64,000 nucleotides of DNA from Przewalskia tangutica (lineage: Eukaryota > Streptophyta > Magnoliopsida > Solanales > Solanaceae). Both the position numbers and the translations under genes were made by a program. The notes beneath the pieces were generated by a model. That model did not search any database. It saw nothing but the letters and a program-made list of their open reading frames with translations, and had not been told where the DNA came from. The stretch spans positions 3,556,980-3,620,979 of the forward strand of contig CM056723.1 in assembly GCA_029844215.1 (NCBI GenBank), written 5' to 3'. This document shows, piece after piece, positions 1 through 12,180 of this stretch (position 1 is its first letter; each line of letters begins with the position of its first letter).

Positions 1-19
1 TGGAGTACTACTTAACATA

Positions 20-252
20 TTCTTTATGTCTTATATGATATAATTTACTGGACACAAAGTTTAAAAAATAAAGGAAATATTTTGAAATTTTGAGGTCTAA
101 AATAAGTTAGGTATTTGTATGGTTATAGATTATCTCGTTAAGCGTAAATGATAAAGTTTAAAGTTAAATTATTATCAAATAAAAAAATGTGTCATTCTTT
201 TTTAGATTGACTATAAAGAAAAGTGAATCATGTAAATTGAGACGGAGGGAAA
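20..252 (-). repeat. Solanaceae-type MITE remnant
   Basis: Read on the minus strand this begins with a TCCCTCCGTCTCAATTTA-type terminus near 252 and continues with the AT-rich body typical of abundant short nightshade MITEs of the CTCCCTCCGT class. The left end near 20-40 is decayed, so neither the terminal repeat pair nor the target duplication can be demonstrated. No coding capacity. Confidence 0.5.
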
Positions 253-1019
253 TTTCATGTTTTACCTCATGGATAACAAAAGAAAATCTAATTTTGTGAT
301 TTAGTTAGAAAATGAAAGAGTTGTATTAAATGTGTATTAGTATTGTATGAAAGTTTTATAAATGTTGTTGTAGTCATATTAAATTTCATTCGACTTTTGC
401 AGTGAGATTCAAAATTTGCATTAAATTTGTACGAAAGTTATATACAATGTTGTTGTAGTTGTATTAAATTTTCAGAAACCTAACATGAACTTTGTACAAA
501 TTTTATACAGTTATATACATATTTCATTCCATTTCTATATATTTTTCATACACGAAAAAATGTGAGAATTCTAAGCCATGAGCGAGATATATATATTTCA
601 TACAAATTTTATACACAAAATATTGAGCAAAATTTTTATACCTTGAGCGAGATATACATATTCCATACACAAATTTTAAATTTTTTAAGCATTGAGCGAG
701 ATATACACATTTCATACAATTTTCATACACAAAATTTTGAGCGAAAATTTTCATATATGTCTTGTAAAAAATCTATCGTTATATTTTGTAAACTGGAAAA
801 TAATGTTATATTTTGTAAATATACCCTATTCTTATGTATATATACGTCATTCTCGCTTCTGTATGTGCAGTTTGTGCACTATGTGGACCTCTTCGTCGAC
901 ACTTAGAAAGTGAGATATCAACTACATATTTGGGAGAACAGGATTTAATTAACACAAATTATGAACAAGTGACCAACAGGATTTAATTAACACAAATTAT
1001 GAACAAGTGAACAAATTGA
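253..1019. repeat. AT-rich tandem repeats
   Basis: There is no gene here. Around 575-750 a 50-70 bp unit built on GAGCGAGATATA followed by TTTCATACA is repeated imperfectly three times (starting near 578, 643 and 694). At 938-975 and 976-1010 a 38-bp unit starting ACAGGATTTAATT is repeated almost exactly. Short ORFs in the first array are by-products of the repeat. Confidence 0.7.
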
Positions 1020-1932
1020 CAGGACCGACTCTGACATTTCGGATGTCCTAAGTCATCACAAATTTTTTTGCATCCCCCACACTAAAAATAATTAACAAAT
1101 AGCTAGACTTACTTAAGCACATGAATAAAAAAAATTAACATGATTATTAACCTAATATAATAAAAATAAAGGTTGCAACCTTATTCAAAATTGTATAGCT
1201 AAGTAACAAGAATATTACCTGATGAGTATACGAGCATTGCTATTGAAACATTATCCTTCTCGCCTTTATGCAAGCAAAATCATTTATCAAGCTTTCGACA
1301 TTATTAATTGGATTCACAAACCTATAAAGACCGTCACTTTAGCATATTCTTTTGCGAATTCATCCCTATCTTTTTTCTTCTGTCTATTTTGAGCACCGGA
1401 CGATTGTTTTCTCATACTGCTCATGAACTTTCAACAAATCCAACAACAAAAATCTAAATTAAATAAAGAGCAAAAATAAAACAAACAGATAATTTAGATT
1501 TACAGTTATACCTGACAGAGAAACTTTAAAGTGCTACGGACCTAGAATTTTGAATTCTTGATTTTGTTTGACTTCCTATCGGCGCAAAAGTTCAGGTTGA
1601 TATAAGAGAGTTAGGAGAGACTCTTAGCTCATCTACAAAGGTGATGAAAATGAAACAGAAAGTTTAATTTCTGAACTAGCTACGGTGAGTGGTGGAGAGA
1701 AATTTTTTGTAAACCTAATGAATAATGATTTGTTATTTGAGTTTATATGAAGGGTTTTATTAGAGATCTTTAGAGTCCAAAAAGATGTGATGAATGTGTA
1801 TTTTGATCCCTAAAGTTTTGGTTATTATTGTATTTAATAGTGATTCTTTTTCAAAAAAATATGTCCTAAATTTTTTCCAAAAAATGATGCCTAAGCCATT
1901 GCATTGACTGCTTTGGCTCAGGACCGGTGCTT
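1020..1932 (-). mobile_element. degenerate hAT transposon relic
   Basis: Both ends carry related GGACCG..CTCTG / GGTCCTGAG-like termini followed by a TAAG(G/T)CATCA..TTTTTT subterminal pattern. The flanks are an identical 8-bp direct repeat CAAATTGA at 1012-1019 and 1933-1940, the target duplication length of hAT elements. The terminal repeats are badly decayed. The interior is AT-rich and holds only a scrap of coding sequence. The family call rests on the TSD length and terminus style. Confidence 0.6.
1314..1415 (-). pseudogene. fragment of a hAT (TTF-zinc-finger type) transposase N-terminus
   Basis: A 33-codon minus-strand reading frame starts MRKQSSGAQNRQKKKDRDEF. This Ser-Gly-Ala-x-(K/N)-R followed by a Lys-rich run is the N-terminal signature of plant TTF-type/MYM-type zinc-finger hAT transposases, as I recall it. 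It stops after 33 residues, and no zinc finger or catalytic region follows. Its position inside the 8-bp-TSD-bounded relic supports the reading. It is too short to be sure. Confidence 0.35.
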
Positions 1933-2483
1933 CAAATTGAGAACACAAAAATGTGAAATAATCTAAATGTCTTGCCTAAAAGTTTTATGCCAATGTGCAT
2001 TCAGTTCAATGTTATCTCGTGAGTTTATCTTAAAAGGAAGTGTCATTATGGTTAGGAAGAACGATTTTTCATTTTATAAGAAAAAGAGAATAGACTCGTG
2101 CAGGTGAAAATGATCTTGAAGGCAAAAAAGGTGAATTTGACACCAATAAAAAATACTCTTCTTCTCCCTTTTTAATGACTGTGTTTTATCCTTAAAAGAC
2201 AGTATCATCAATAAACATGCCTCAATCTACCGAGAAAATTTATGTAAATTTACTTCTAACCGTCTCTACAACGACTTTCACCGCCTGGTTCTTCCCAAAA
2301 AGAATTTTAGATAGCGGGAGCATATATAATACTCCCGTTATGCATAGGGTTACGAAGGATGCCTTGGATTTTTTATTGTGTCTGCATAATCATTGTATAA
2401 ATACATTTTACACTATCAATGGATAGAGTTTGAATTCTTTAGCGATTAGTCCCGATTTCTCATACGGTCATTGAGTTAACAAC
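1933..2483. other. intergenic, no gene seen
   Basis: No supportable gene. A 6-bp perfect inverted repeat (CGGGAG ... CTCCCG) with an AT-rich loop lies at about 2317-2338. A 69-codon frame at 2217-2426 has no recognisable domain, codon bias or promoter and is not called. Confidence 0.5.
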
Positions 2484-2756
2484 ACTCCTTCGATTCCATA
2501 ATAAGTGGTTTTTAAGCTCATGTACACTCTTAAGAAATTGCTAACTCCTAAAATATTATGAGTGTTTTTACTAACTCACTTCTAATCAAGTTACTACTTT
2601 CTAGAAAAAGAAAAGTTAGTTAATAAATCTTGATTATTTAAATAAGGATAATTTTGAAAAAATCTGCTCAAAGTCTTTTTGAAATACTAAAGCATCACTT
2701 ATTTTGAAAAAAAATTAAAAATCTAAAAAACTACTTATTATGAAACGGATGGAGTA
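2484..2756. mobile_element. MITE with CTCCTTCG..ATAATAAGTGG termini
   Basis: The left terminus CTCCTTCGATTCCATAATAA and right terminus TTATTATGAAACGGATGGAG are inverted copies about 25 bp long. The 270-bp interior is AT-rich and non-coding. A second member of the same family lies at 38517-38775 with the same interior words. A flanking TA duplication is not clean. Confidence 0.65.
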
Positions 2757-3101
2757 ATAATTATGTCAGAGAATCACTTTTCTTGTCATTTTGTTAGTTG
2801 AGTGATTTTTCGTTACAAAACAAAGAAAAGAGACTTTGTGAGATAATTATTGTTAATTGAGTAACCGTGTTAGAAATCAGCTCCACTTTCAGAACTGCTC
2901 AAAAACTAAAGGGTTTTCCAACGGAACCATCAAATATATAATCATCAGAAAAGGGGGAAAGGATCGAAATGTACAATATTTGCACCTATGACCATGTTGA
3001 TTAACTGAAAATTCTAAACCAGTAAGCAATAGAAATTTGCATTGCAAAAAATTTACATAGCATTTTTAGAAGGAAAGAGAAAACTAAAACAAGAAACTAT
3101 T

Positions 3102-4124
3102 TTACAAGTGAAGGTCAGACAAGTTGAACCAGATTTGTTCAAATGCCTTTATAATAAGATCATGATACTCATTTGAGTTCAATGAAAGATAGCAAGCAAG
3201 AAGATCTTCTAAGTCTTTCGACGCCTTTATATTATTCTCGACAACCATCTCGATCATAGATTCTCTAAAATCCTTCTCAGGATCAATTGAAGCTTTCACT
3301 ATAGCGAAACTAGTCCCCGTTGTGAAACTCTCTTTCTTTGCCTTCAAACGCCTTTTTGATGACAAGCTATTTCTCTTGCTCGCTACTTTACTCGAATTTG
3401 TTCGTAGCTTTACACCCGATGAATTGGAGAAATTTTTGCGCGAAACAGGGGAACCTACTCTGTTTTTAGGTTCTGTTTCTCGTCGAGTCTTAACGTTGTC
3501 CTGTTTTATGTTCTTGATGGAATTTGAAGGCTTGGTAAGAATTGGAGGGAGTTGATCCAGTTCTGAAATTGTCGCGTACCCTGCATCTACATTGTTGAAT
3601 TCGTTAGAGTGAGCTTTATCGTTCACGTCTATGATTATATCGGTAGCTGAGGAACTGAACTGACAACTGCAAGAATTGGGCCAATTAGAGGCAAATTCAC
3701 TGAATGATTGAGAATCAGAGTTGAATTCTGAGGATGGAGAATTAAGGAAATACAATTCAGGGAATTTATCTTCTTCTGTGGAGGAAACAGAGATAGCGGG
3801 CTCCAACTTGTTTGAGACTGAGACATAGTTGTTGCTGTGTTTAGGAGAAGGCTTGTAAATGGTCTTTCTCTTGGATCTTCTCTTTAATGATGATGATGAT
3901 CTTCTTGGTGGATCAAGAAAACTATAAGCATGAGAATTGTAAATCCTGTCAGCTCTAATGGACTTTCTACTATAAGAAAAGGATGATCTTGGTTGAGAAA
4001 ATTGTGGCTTAGTGGAAGATGATGAAAATGAGGTTTTATGGTTTTTGGTTTTGCTCATGTCTTTAAGCTTATAAAACCAAGAATTTGGCATCATATCTGA
4101 AAACTTGAATTTGTGATTGCCCAT
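3102..4124 (-). CDS. OVATE family protein (OFP), putative transcriptional repressor
   Basis: Single-exon gene for 340 residues. The N-terminus MGNHKFKFSDMMPNSWFYKL is the conserved start of the OFP1/OFP4/OFP5-like subgroup. A Ser/Lys/Arg-rich, probably disordered middle contains basic runs (such as RRSSSSLKRRSKRK) that could act as nuclear localisation signals. The C-terminal OVATE domain spans about 275-335, with the DFRESMIEMV, LEDLLACYLSLN and EYHDLIIKAFEQIW blocks. Members of the family repress transcription and interact with TALE homeodomain and TONNEAU1-recruiting proteins; several set organ or fruit shape. The ATG at 4124 is chosen because it begins exactly at the conserved MGN(H/Y)KF motif. 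A TATA-like stretch lies 40-56 bp upstream. Which OFP orthologue it is cannot be decided here. Confidence 0.93.
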   Translation of the reverse strand: MGNHKFKFSDMMPNSWFYKLKDMSKTKNHKTSFSSSSTKPQFSQPRSSFSYSRKSIRADRIYNSHAYSFLDPPRRSSSSLKRRSKRKTIYKPSPKHSNNYVSVSNKLEPAISVSSTEEDKFPELYFLNSPSSEFNSDSQSFSEFASNWPNSCSCQFSSSATDIIIDVNDKAHSNEFNNVDAGYATISELDQLPPILTKPSNSIKNIKQDNVKTRRETEPKNRVGSPVSRKNFSNSSGVKLRTNSSKVASKRNSLSSKRRLKAKKESFTTGTSFAIVKASIDPEKDFRESMIEMVVENNIKASKDLEDLLACYLSLNSNEYHDLIIKAFEQIWFNLSDLHL

Positions 4125-4163
4125 TTTGAGGAAAACCTTTGCTTCTTTCTACTTCTTTTCCCA

Positions 4164-4180
4164 CTATATATCATATATAG
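4164..4180 (-). promoter_or_regulatory. TATA-like element of the OFP gene
   Basis: CTATATATCATATATAG, which is palindromic, lies 40-56 bp upstream of the OFP start codon on the minus strand. The spacing to the ATG would leave a very short 5' leader, so the true TATA box could lie further out. Confidence 0.35.
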
Positions 4181-6272
4181 CAAAAGAATGAAAGTTTGTG
4201 CTAAATAAATAGGGTTGAAAAAAAGGAAGGGGGACCCTATAGGAAGATATGTCATGAAGAGCAAGTGGAGCACAGACTAAACAGTGGTTTCTCTTGTTTA
4301 TTAAAGTAAGCCAGCTGCTCTTTCTTAGTATGATTTTTGTCATACATCTTTTGGGCAGGTTATGGGGAACTTTAGTTTTTCATACTTCAGACAGTAATGA
4401 AAAGTCAAAAGACAAATTGTCACACCTATTTTAATGATGTTGGTCATCATCTACCATATAAAAATATTGACATTACATATATATGTGATTTTTCTGCAAA
4501 GGAAGCTAATCTTCCTTCAGCCCTCTGGTTTAGCCTCTGTCCGTTAACCCGCCCTTCAACAAAAAGTCACATTGTATATATATAAGGTCAATTTTTTTTA
4601 TATATATTTAATAGATATTGAACACCCGGTAAAAATCCTGATTTGCAACTGGAACCACAATGCTTTAAAAGAGTAACAGACTATCTTTTAGAATTTACAA
4701 GAGATTATGAAGAATCTTTTGTCCTCTTTTTCAGATAATTTTCTTGTTCTTTTTGCTTTTCTGTCATTTGAGGAATTATCAGCTGTCCATTAATTGTTTA
4801 TTGGAAATGAGTATACTTATGAGGGACTCTATGAAGTCTGGCTTGGCCCCTTCATAAAAAAGAAAAAAAGATGAATTAACAAAATGATGATTTATCATTA
4901 CTCATTTGTAACAATGCATGCCCATATGTCTATGGAAAAGCTGTGGTCTTCAAACATCCTAGTCCCCCACGAATTATGACAAGTTGTCACATTATTTTAC
5001 TATTAAAAGTTAATAATATATAGTCCACAATTTGCTAGCATGCGGCGTTAAAATGGAGTGATGGAGACATATATTGCATGCAGTTGAAGTTTCCAAATTA
5101 CTTGTGTCGCATGTCATCTCATGGAAATCTTGGTTTCAATGTTTAATCATACTAGTTCATAATTCTTGGTTAGGGGTTAAATCATGATACTTCATAATTT
5201 TAAATTAGGGTTGACTAAATCGACTCATCAACTATTCATCAATTCTAAAGTAGTCGATTCCAGATTGGAGTAAAGAAAAGAGTTGCAATAAGTTGACTAC
5301 CAGCTAATAAAGTTCAATTAAAATGAATCAATGTTTAAAGTAGGGGGGAAATAGAGGATAGGAGATGTTAAACATTTACTAATCGTAAAGAAAACTTTTA
5401 GGTTGAGTTAGATCAAGATTAATTCTTTACAGAGCCAGATTCATTCCAAATCTAGGTTCACCGATGTTGAGTACCAAAATTATGTCATCCACGTTCTATT
5501 TAACGGGATCTGAGCGTGCGGGAGAGTGTTAAGAGTCCCACATCGAAAATGGAATGAAAATGTAAGACTCTTAATACTAATAAGTAATAGATAATAAGTC
5601 ATGCTGAATTTAATCTTCGAATTAACTAATAATAGGCAGCCAAATGAACGTCCATAATGTAAATCCTACCACTGCCCTTCAAGAATAAGTGAGAAAACTA
5701 TAGGGATTCACACTAAAGAAACTATCTTTTTCAGCAAAAAAATAAATAAACCTATCTAACAAAAATGAATTCACTGATTCAAGGGCTGATTTTTCTGATT
5801 CCTCTTATTGAAATGAACTACTCAATCAATATGGAATTTCTTGTGGCAGAGGTAAAATTCAATCAAACTCTGAATCTTGCGTTACTGAAGAATGACACTG
5901 ATGTGAGATGTCCCTCACATCTCAATCTCATTTCTTCTTTCAAGATCTTTGTTTTAGTTTGACACTAAAATGATACTGGGGACTGCAAATTGCAAGAATA
6001 AAAAACCTAGTTCCACTACGAATTTGCTCGGACTCGATGGAGGTAATTAATTTACTCTGGAAAGGGAACTTTTTACGCAAGCTTATGTGAATCCAGGTCG
6101 TTGATGAGACAAATTTGGGATCCTATGATTAGCCACACTTACAACACACATAATTATGGCTTGGAGCAAGGAGCAAACTTCTTGGTGACATTTTGCTAGA
6201 AATATTACGGCTTGTAATAGTAATAGTAGACTTGACTCTAGTACCCGAATCATTTGTTCCAGTGTGACCCTA
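4181..6272. other. intergenic with a dispersed repeat
   Basis: No gene is supported. At about 5400-5590 there is a dispersed repeat with GTTGAGTTAGATCAAGAT and GTGTTAAGAGTCCCACATCG blocks. Related copies occur at 33260-33420 and 61740-61885. The rest is AT-rich and I recognise nothing in it. Confidence 0.5.
5400..5590. repeat. dispersed repeat (GTTAAGAGTCCCACATCG family), copy 1
   Basis: Shares the blocks GCGTGCGGG-GAGTGTTAAGAGT-CCACATCG and GGTTGAGTTAGA-CAAGAT with copies near 33260-33420 and 61740-61885. In this copy the two blocks appear in the opposite order, so it may be two adjacent fragments. The family is widespread in dicot genomes; its class is unclear from sequence alone. Confidence 0.45.
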
Positions 6273-6571
6273 TATTTTGTTGAAAAATAATGAATGTACG
6301 GGAATTGTAAATAACTATTACAAGTGCTTCGAAAGGGTAAACAATAAAGATTACAAAAGCAACAAATTTGTAGCCAACAAGAATTATGGCTACAACAAGT
6401 TCTTGAGTTCTTGAATCAGTATTGGAGGCTTGGATCTTTGTTCCAAATGCCGAAACCTCCTAGAATCTTGATAACCTAGAATCAAGAAACACTAAAACAA
6501 GAAGGGTTACAATTGTGCTTAATCGAGTGATATTCACTCTGTCCTTAAGATAAGATTGACCCGTATATATC

Positions 6572-6935
6572 TGTTGAAATATGCCTTGAATTCGGACATA
6601 TTAGGTTTATACCATGTTTAGAAATCCTTTTCCTTTCCTGTTTGAAAAATCTTTTCCTTTTTTGTTTGGAAAATCTTTTCCTTTTCTGTTTGAAAAACCT
6701 TTCCTTAGTCTGTGTAAGGAGTACTCTATATAAACCTCATAGGTCATAACCTAATAAGCAGTCTGAAATACAATTCAGAGAAATCACAAAAATTGTATTC
6801 CTCAAGATCAATGAAGCTTTTCTCTCTTCGACCCGCAGACGTAGCTAACACATTGTTAGTGAACCACGTTAAATCGTTTGTGTCCTTTACATTCATTATT
6901 ATTCATTCTTCTATTTAATTGCTTCCGCTATAACA
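6572..6935 (+). repeat. Copia 5' LTR
   Basis: 364 bp. It has extra copies of a roughly 24-bp CCTTTTC-TGTTTG-AAAA unit and an extra segment near its start compared with the 312-bp 3' LTR, so it is about 50 bp longer. The TATA-like CTCTATATAAACC lies near 6723-6735. Confidence 0.9.
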
Positions 6936-6938
6936 AAT

Positions 6939-6951
6939 TGGTATCAGAGCC
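6939..6951 (+). other. Copia primer binding site (initiator tRNA-Met)
   Basis: TGGTATCAGAGCC three bases after the 5' LTR is complementary to the 3' end of plant initiator tRNA-Met, the usual primer of plant Copia elements. Confidence 0.9.
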
Positions 6952-6970
6952 GGATTTGTTTGTTTGAAAG

Positions 6971-9600
6971 ATGTCTGGAATGAATGTGAAAATCGATAAA
7001 TTTACGGGGAGAAACAATTTTAGTCTGTGGCAGATCAAGATGCGAGCCTTGTTAAAATAACAAGGACTTTGGGCACCGCTTGCTAGGAAGCCGACAGAAC
7101 TCATTAACGCTGAGATGGTCGTTCTGAAAGAGAAGGCTCATTCAACAATTATGTTGAGTCTTACTGATGATATTATCACTGAGGTCGCGAAGGAGGAAAC
7201 CGCGCAGGGTCTATGGGTCAAGCTCGAGAGTATTTATATGACGAAGTCCTTAACCAACAAGTTGCTTCTGAAGCAACGTCTGTTCAGTTTACGAATGCAT
7301 AAAGGTATGCCTCTTCGAGATCACTTAGATCAACTAAACACAATCTTGTTAGAGTTGCGTAATATTGATGTGAAAGTTGAGGATGAGGATGTTGCATTGA
7401 TTCTGTTAGTATCTTTACCATTATCGTACGAAAATTTTGTACAGTCATTCATTGTTGGAAAAGATATTGTGTCTCTAGAGGAGGTGAGATCATCTCTCCA
7501 TACTAGGGAGCTGCGCCATGCGCTACCGGTACAGTGCGTATAATCAGCCGCAGGTTAGTAGCCAGTGGAAGTCATGGACATAAAAATTCGGGGGAGAAGA
7601 AGTCCAAGAAACCGTTTTCTAAAGGTCCAAAACCAAATGATGTCTGTAATTACTGTAATGTAAGGAGAAGGGACACTGGAAATCTGATTGTCCCAAGAAG
7701 AAGAGGCATCAGAATAATCCGACAGGTACTGCTGCTATAGCAGATACCAACTCTGAAGATGATGTCGCTTTAGTTGCTAATGAGTACACGCAGCACAATG
7801 ATGTGTGGATCCTCGATTCATCAACATCTTACCATATATGTCTGCGCAGAGAGTGGTTTACAACCTATGAGCAAGTGGATGGTGGCAGTGTTTCTAGACT
7901 GACAGTTCTGTTTGCAAAACTGTTGGGATAGGCTCTATTAAAATTCGGACACATGATGGTAAATTTGGCACATTGAATGACGTCAGACATGTTCCATCCA
8001 TGACAAAAAATCTGATATCATTGAGCATGTTAGATAGCAAGGGGTTCAGATTTTGAGGTGGAGGTGGAGTTCTATATGTCTGCAAGGATTCGAATGTGGT
8101 TCTGAATGACATAAAACGTGGTACCTTGTATTTCCTTCAAGGTTCTACGTTATCAGGTTCTGTTGCTATTGCATCCTCAGAGGTTGATAAAATAAACTTG
8201 ACCAAGTTATGACATATGAGGCTTGGCCATATGAGCGAGAGAGAGATGCAAATTCTGTCAAAAGGAGATCTTCTTTGTGGTCACAAGGTCGAAGACCTTA
8301 AGTTTTGTGAACACTGTGTATTCGGAAAATTACATCGAAGCAAGTTTCCCAAAGCAATACACAGAAAAAAGGCACACTTGATTACATCCATTCTGATTGT
8401 TGGGGTCCTTCCCGGATGGAGTCTCTAGGAGGTCACAGATATTTTATGACAATTATTGATGATTTCTCAAGGATGACTTAGGTGTTCTTTATGAAGCATA
8501 AAAGTGAAGCTTTTAAGAACTTCAAGCAGTGGAAGACATTAATGAAAAATCAAACTGGAAAGAAGATCAAAAGACTGCGAACTGATAATGGTCTGGAATT
8601 TATTGTTCTGAGTTCAATGAGTTTTACAGAAAAGAAGGGATTGTTAGGCATCATACAGTCAGAGAGACGCCACAACAAAATGGTGTAGCAGAACGCATGA
8701 ATCAGACACTTCTGGAGAGAGCTAGATGTATGTTCTCTAATGCTGGACTAACTAGGACATTCTGGGCAGAGGCGGTTAGTACAGCTTGCTATCTGATAAA
8801 TCGTGGACCTCACATAGGTATACATCTCAAAACTCCTTTTGAGATGTGGTCTGCTAAGCCTGCTGATTACTCTGGCTTGAGAGCTTTTGGTTGCAATGTT
8901 AATTATCATGTGAATGAGGGTAAATTAGAACCACGAGCTAAAATGGGAGTGTTAGTGGGTTATGAGGATGGTGTTAAAGGTTACAGAATATGGTCCCCGT
9001 CTGAGAAGAGGGTTATACTGAGCAGGAATGTAGTTTTTGATAAAAAATCTATGTTTAACCCTACTGTGAAGTCTATTATTGGTGGCAGCGTTGGGAAACA
9101 GGTGGAGCATCAAGTCACTTCAGATGAGGGTGAACCATCATATGAAGTCCAACAGCCACAGTCAGAAGCAGAATCATCAGGATCTTCATTACCAGCAGCA
9201 AATCAGCACAATTTGGCTCTTGATCGATAAAAAAGAGCAAATTATGGAATACCTCCCAAAAAGTATAGTTTTGAAGACATGGTAGCTTATGCATTTCAGG
9301 TTGCTGAAGAAGTGGATCCTGACTCACATGAGCCTTCAACTTACAAAGAAGTAGTTACATGTACTAAATTTTTCCAATGGATTGCTGGTATGAGAGAGGA
9401 TATGGAGTCACTCCATAAGAATCAGACTTGGGAGTTAGCCAAGCGACCGCGAGATAGAAAAGTTGTCACTTGCAAGTGGATCTACAAGAAGAATGAATGA
9501 GGAACATCTGTTGAGGGTATCAAGTATAAAGCTAGAGTGGTAGCTAGGGGGTTCACTCAGAGAGAGGGGGTAGACTACAATGAGATTTCTCGACAGTGGT
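6971..9600 (+). pseudogene. Copia gag-integrase-RT coding region, first part, broken
   Basis: Starts MSGMNVKIDKFTGRNNFSLW at 6971 with an in-frame stop after about 30 codons. The UBN2-type gag block continues at 7115-7530. The zinc-knuckle region (about 7645-7700) is frameshifted and has lost its clean CCHC. The protease-like WILDS-S block near 7806 replaces the usual D-S/T-G. The integrase zinc-binding region (HMRLGHM ... CEHC, 8214-8320) and the catalytic core (IHSDCWGP, then RTDNGLEF near 8575) are recognisable but hold stops. The integrase C-terminal part is at 8697-9180. RT begins with NQTWEL near 9421 and is cut at 9600 by Gypsy A. Tork/Tnt1-lineage assignment is from gag and integrase similarity. 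Confidence 0.85.
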
Positions 9601-10630
9601 TGTTGCGCTATTTCTACGTGCTTACGCAAGTGTACGTATCGCTTCAAATAGTATAGTATGTAGGACCGAATATCGTCCACGGAGACTGGTTATCAAGTAC
9701 CGATTATCTATTTTATGGTATCTATTTGGTTAACGTTATTTTGTTTGACAATTATAACTACGATTAAAAGAAAGTGCAGAAATTAAACTAATGTTGAAAA
9801 TACTTTGGGATTTAAAACAGTTATGATGGAGATAAGACTTCCAATTTCCTCAACTATCCACTCTTTCACGCGTTAATACAATGCTAATGATTCTTCTTCG
9901 TATTAAGATAACATGTTAACTAATCTGTCATTGTATTCCGATTAGGACATACAAGAGCTCAATCATGTGCAGAAACCTTCTATATTTCTATTATAGATTT
10001 TACCACACAGGAGGATTAAGAACAATAACCATAAACACTACACAAGTATCGGGATACTTTCGTCCACGATTTTAACCTATGTTTATTCAACTACAACATA
10101 TTAAAATCTCACCTTTCAGAATTTTGATTTGAAATCATATATGTGATGACAATTAATGATCAGTTAAGTATCAAGCAATCAAAACAATTATTGAATAGAT
10201 CTTAATATGTCTGAAGAAGAAATCAATAACTAATGCATTAACTATATGAAAGAGTTTCAAGCGATTCGACGGAAAACCCTAATAAAGTAATTAGCACATA
10301 AACATTGTAATGCTAAGAACTAAATTACAATCCAACATAAACTGAATTAAAGTAAATAAAAGAGAAAGAACTTGAACAAAAGTCTCCAATTGTGTAGCTT
10401 GTAGCCCCCGTTCTCCCCTCCAAAGTATGTTATAAAGTATGACAGGATTTAGGGTATTTATATCTGAGAAAAATCTTGCTCCGGACCCTTTTACCCTTGG
10501 CAAAATTCGACTCAAATCTGGAAATTATGCGCGTCGGCGCCGCGACCCTTCGTCCAGGCATCGCGGCCCCTTAATCGACGAAAATCACTGGATCATTCTG
10601 CTTCTGCGGCGCCGCGACCCTTCGTCCAGG

Positions 10631-12180
10631 TGATGCGCGATTAGATGCACACACTTTAAACGCAAGTGCACGTTATCGTATCAAGTAGTATAGTCTTAGA
10701 TAAGACCGAATATCGTCCTCTAGGATTAGGGTCCAAGTACCAGTTATCTATTTTCTAGTATCTATTTGGCGAATTAATAATTGATTGTTTGGTTTAGAAC
10801 TAAGAATTATGAAAGATATTTAATTATAAAGAATTACTTCAGATGTGATGAGAATAGGGCTTCTATGTATCCTCACTATCCGCTTATGCTACTTACTAAT
10901 GCATTACTTATGGTATTCTTCTTTTGGAGAAAGCAGGTTTACGAAATCGTTTTATACTCCCGTTAGGGTTATATAAACACTCAACCCCAGTATCGTTCCT
11001 TACCTACCTTTCGGTGATAAGGGTAACTTTATAGGAGGATTAAGAACAAAAACCTAGTTGACCGTCACGCACAATGCGCAAAATTAGGGTTGTTAAGCCT
11101 CTCATCAACGCTACAAATCTAATTGAGGTATTTTCATCCCCAATTCAAGAATGTCTACCCAACTTACAGCATATTCACAATCCCCCCTTTTCAGAATCTG
11201 ATTAGAAATCATATAGTGATAACTAGTTGTCAATTAGCTACCAAGAATTCAACTCAATTATTGGATAGATCTCACAATAAGAACAATAACCATAAGCATG
11301 CATTAATTTATAACATAAGTTTCAAGCAATTCAACATAGAAAGCCCTATAAGAGAATTAGTTCCTAGCCATGAATATGACAAGAACTAATTTAATATCTA
11401 ACATCAAAACTGAAATAAAGTAAAAGAAAGAAAAGAAAATTACTAAGAATGAGTCTCCAAGTCAAGCATCTAAGGGTTGTGTTGTGGAATATTTACAAGG
11501 TGGATTGGTGGAAGGATGGATGTAGAATGGTGAATGGTAGAATGGAGAATGGTGGAGTGGAGAATGGTGGAGTGGAGAATGAATAATTCTTCTAATGATG
11601 TAGAGTATTTATAGCCAAAGAATCCTTTAGGTGAAGGGTTAAGGATTTGTGTAGGTAGGAAAAGTTATTAGAATCCTTTTAGGTAAGGGTTTTTAGGTAG
11701 GAAAAGGTTTCCCTTTAGGTAGGAAAAATTATCCCTTTAAGAAGGAAAAGTTATCCCTTTAGGATTCTGAAACATGTCAAATTCGGCCCAGCACTTCACA
11801 ATTCCGCGTCGCGCGCCACGGCTGAGCGCGCGCTGAAAATCGAAGATAGTTGGGCGGCTTGATTGGTGGCGCGGCGCCTAAGCGCCGCGGCTCGATGTGA
11901 ATTCTTCCAGATTTTTCGTTTCTTCGTCCTTTGTTCGTCCGGTCTTCGTCTGATCTCCTCTATAATTCTCGGAACTTCTTAGACTTCATTTCTTGGCCCT
12001 TTTTGTGTGCAATTCCATCTCACTTAAGCTCATTTTCTCTTCTTTTCGCCATTTCTCCATTTCTGACCGCTGTGACACAAAAGAAAGGAAAACGACCCTA
12101 ATACTATACTAAACATAAACAAAATGAGTAAAATACTAACTAAAAATGACTCAAAAAGTGTATATAAAATACACCGATCA
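10631..12180 (-). repeat. Gypsy B left (3') LTR
   Basis: 1,550 bp. The TATA-like AATACTCTACATC-ATAAATACTC region lies near 11600-11615 on the minus strand, with GC-rich palindromic words upstream (11805-11900). It is almost identical to the right LTR apart from small indels, mainly in the GC-rich part. Confidence 0.9.

Noticed and set aside
938..1010. Direct repeats considered as a CRISPR-like array or LTR ends.
   Set aside because: Only two adjacent 38-bp units without spacers, in eukaryotic DNA; simple tandem duplication.
3322..3826. Plus- and minus-frame ORFs inside the OVATE gene.
   Set aside because: Alternative frames of a clear coding gene.
5765..5962. 65-codon ORF with a hydrophobic start (MNSLIQGLIFLIPLIEM) as a small secreted peptide.
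   Set aside because: Length within chance expectation for AT-rich DNA, no Cys pattern, no homologue known to me.
10531..10630. GC-rich block considered as an rRNA or CpG-island gene promoter.
   Set aside because: It recurs in LTRs only and no rRNA signature or downstream gene exists.
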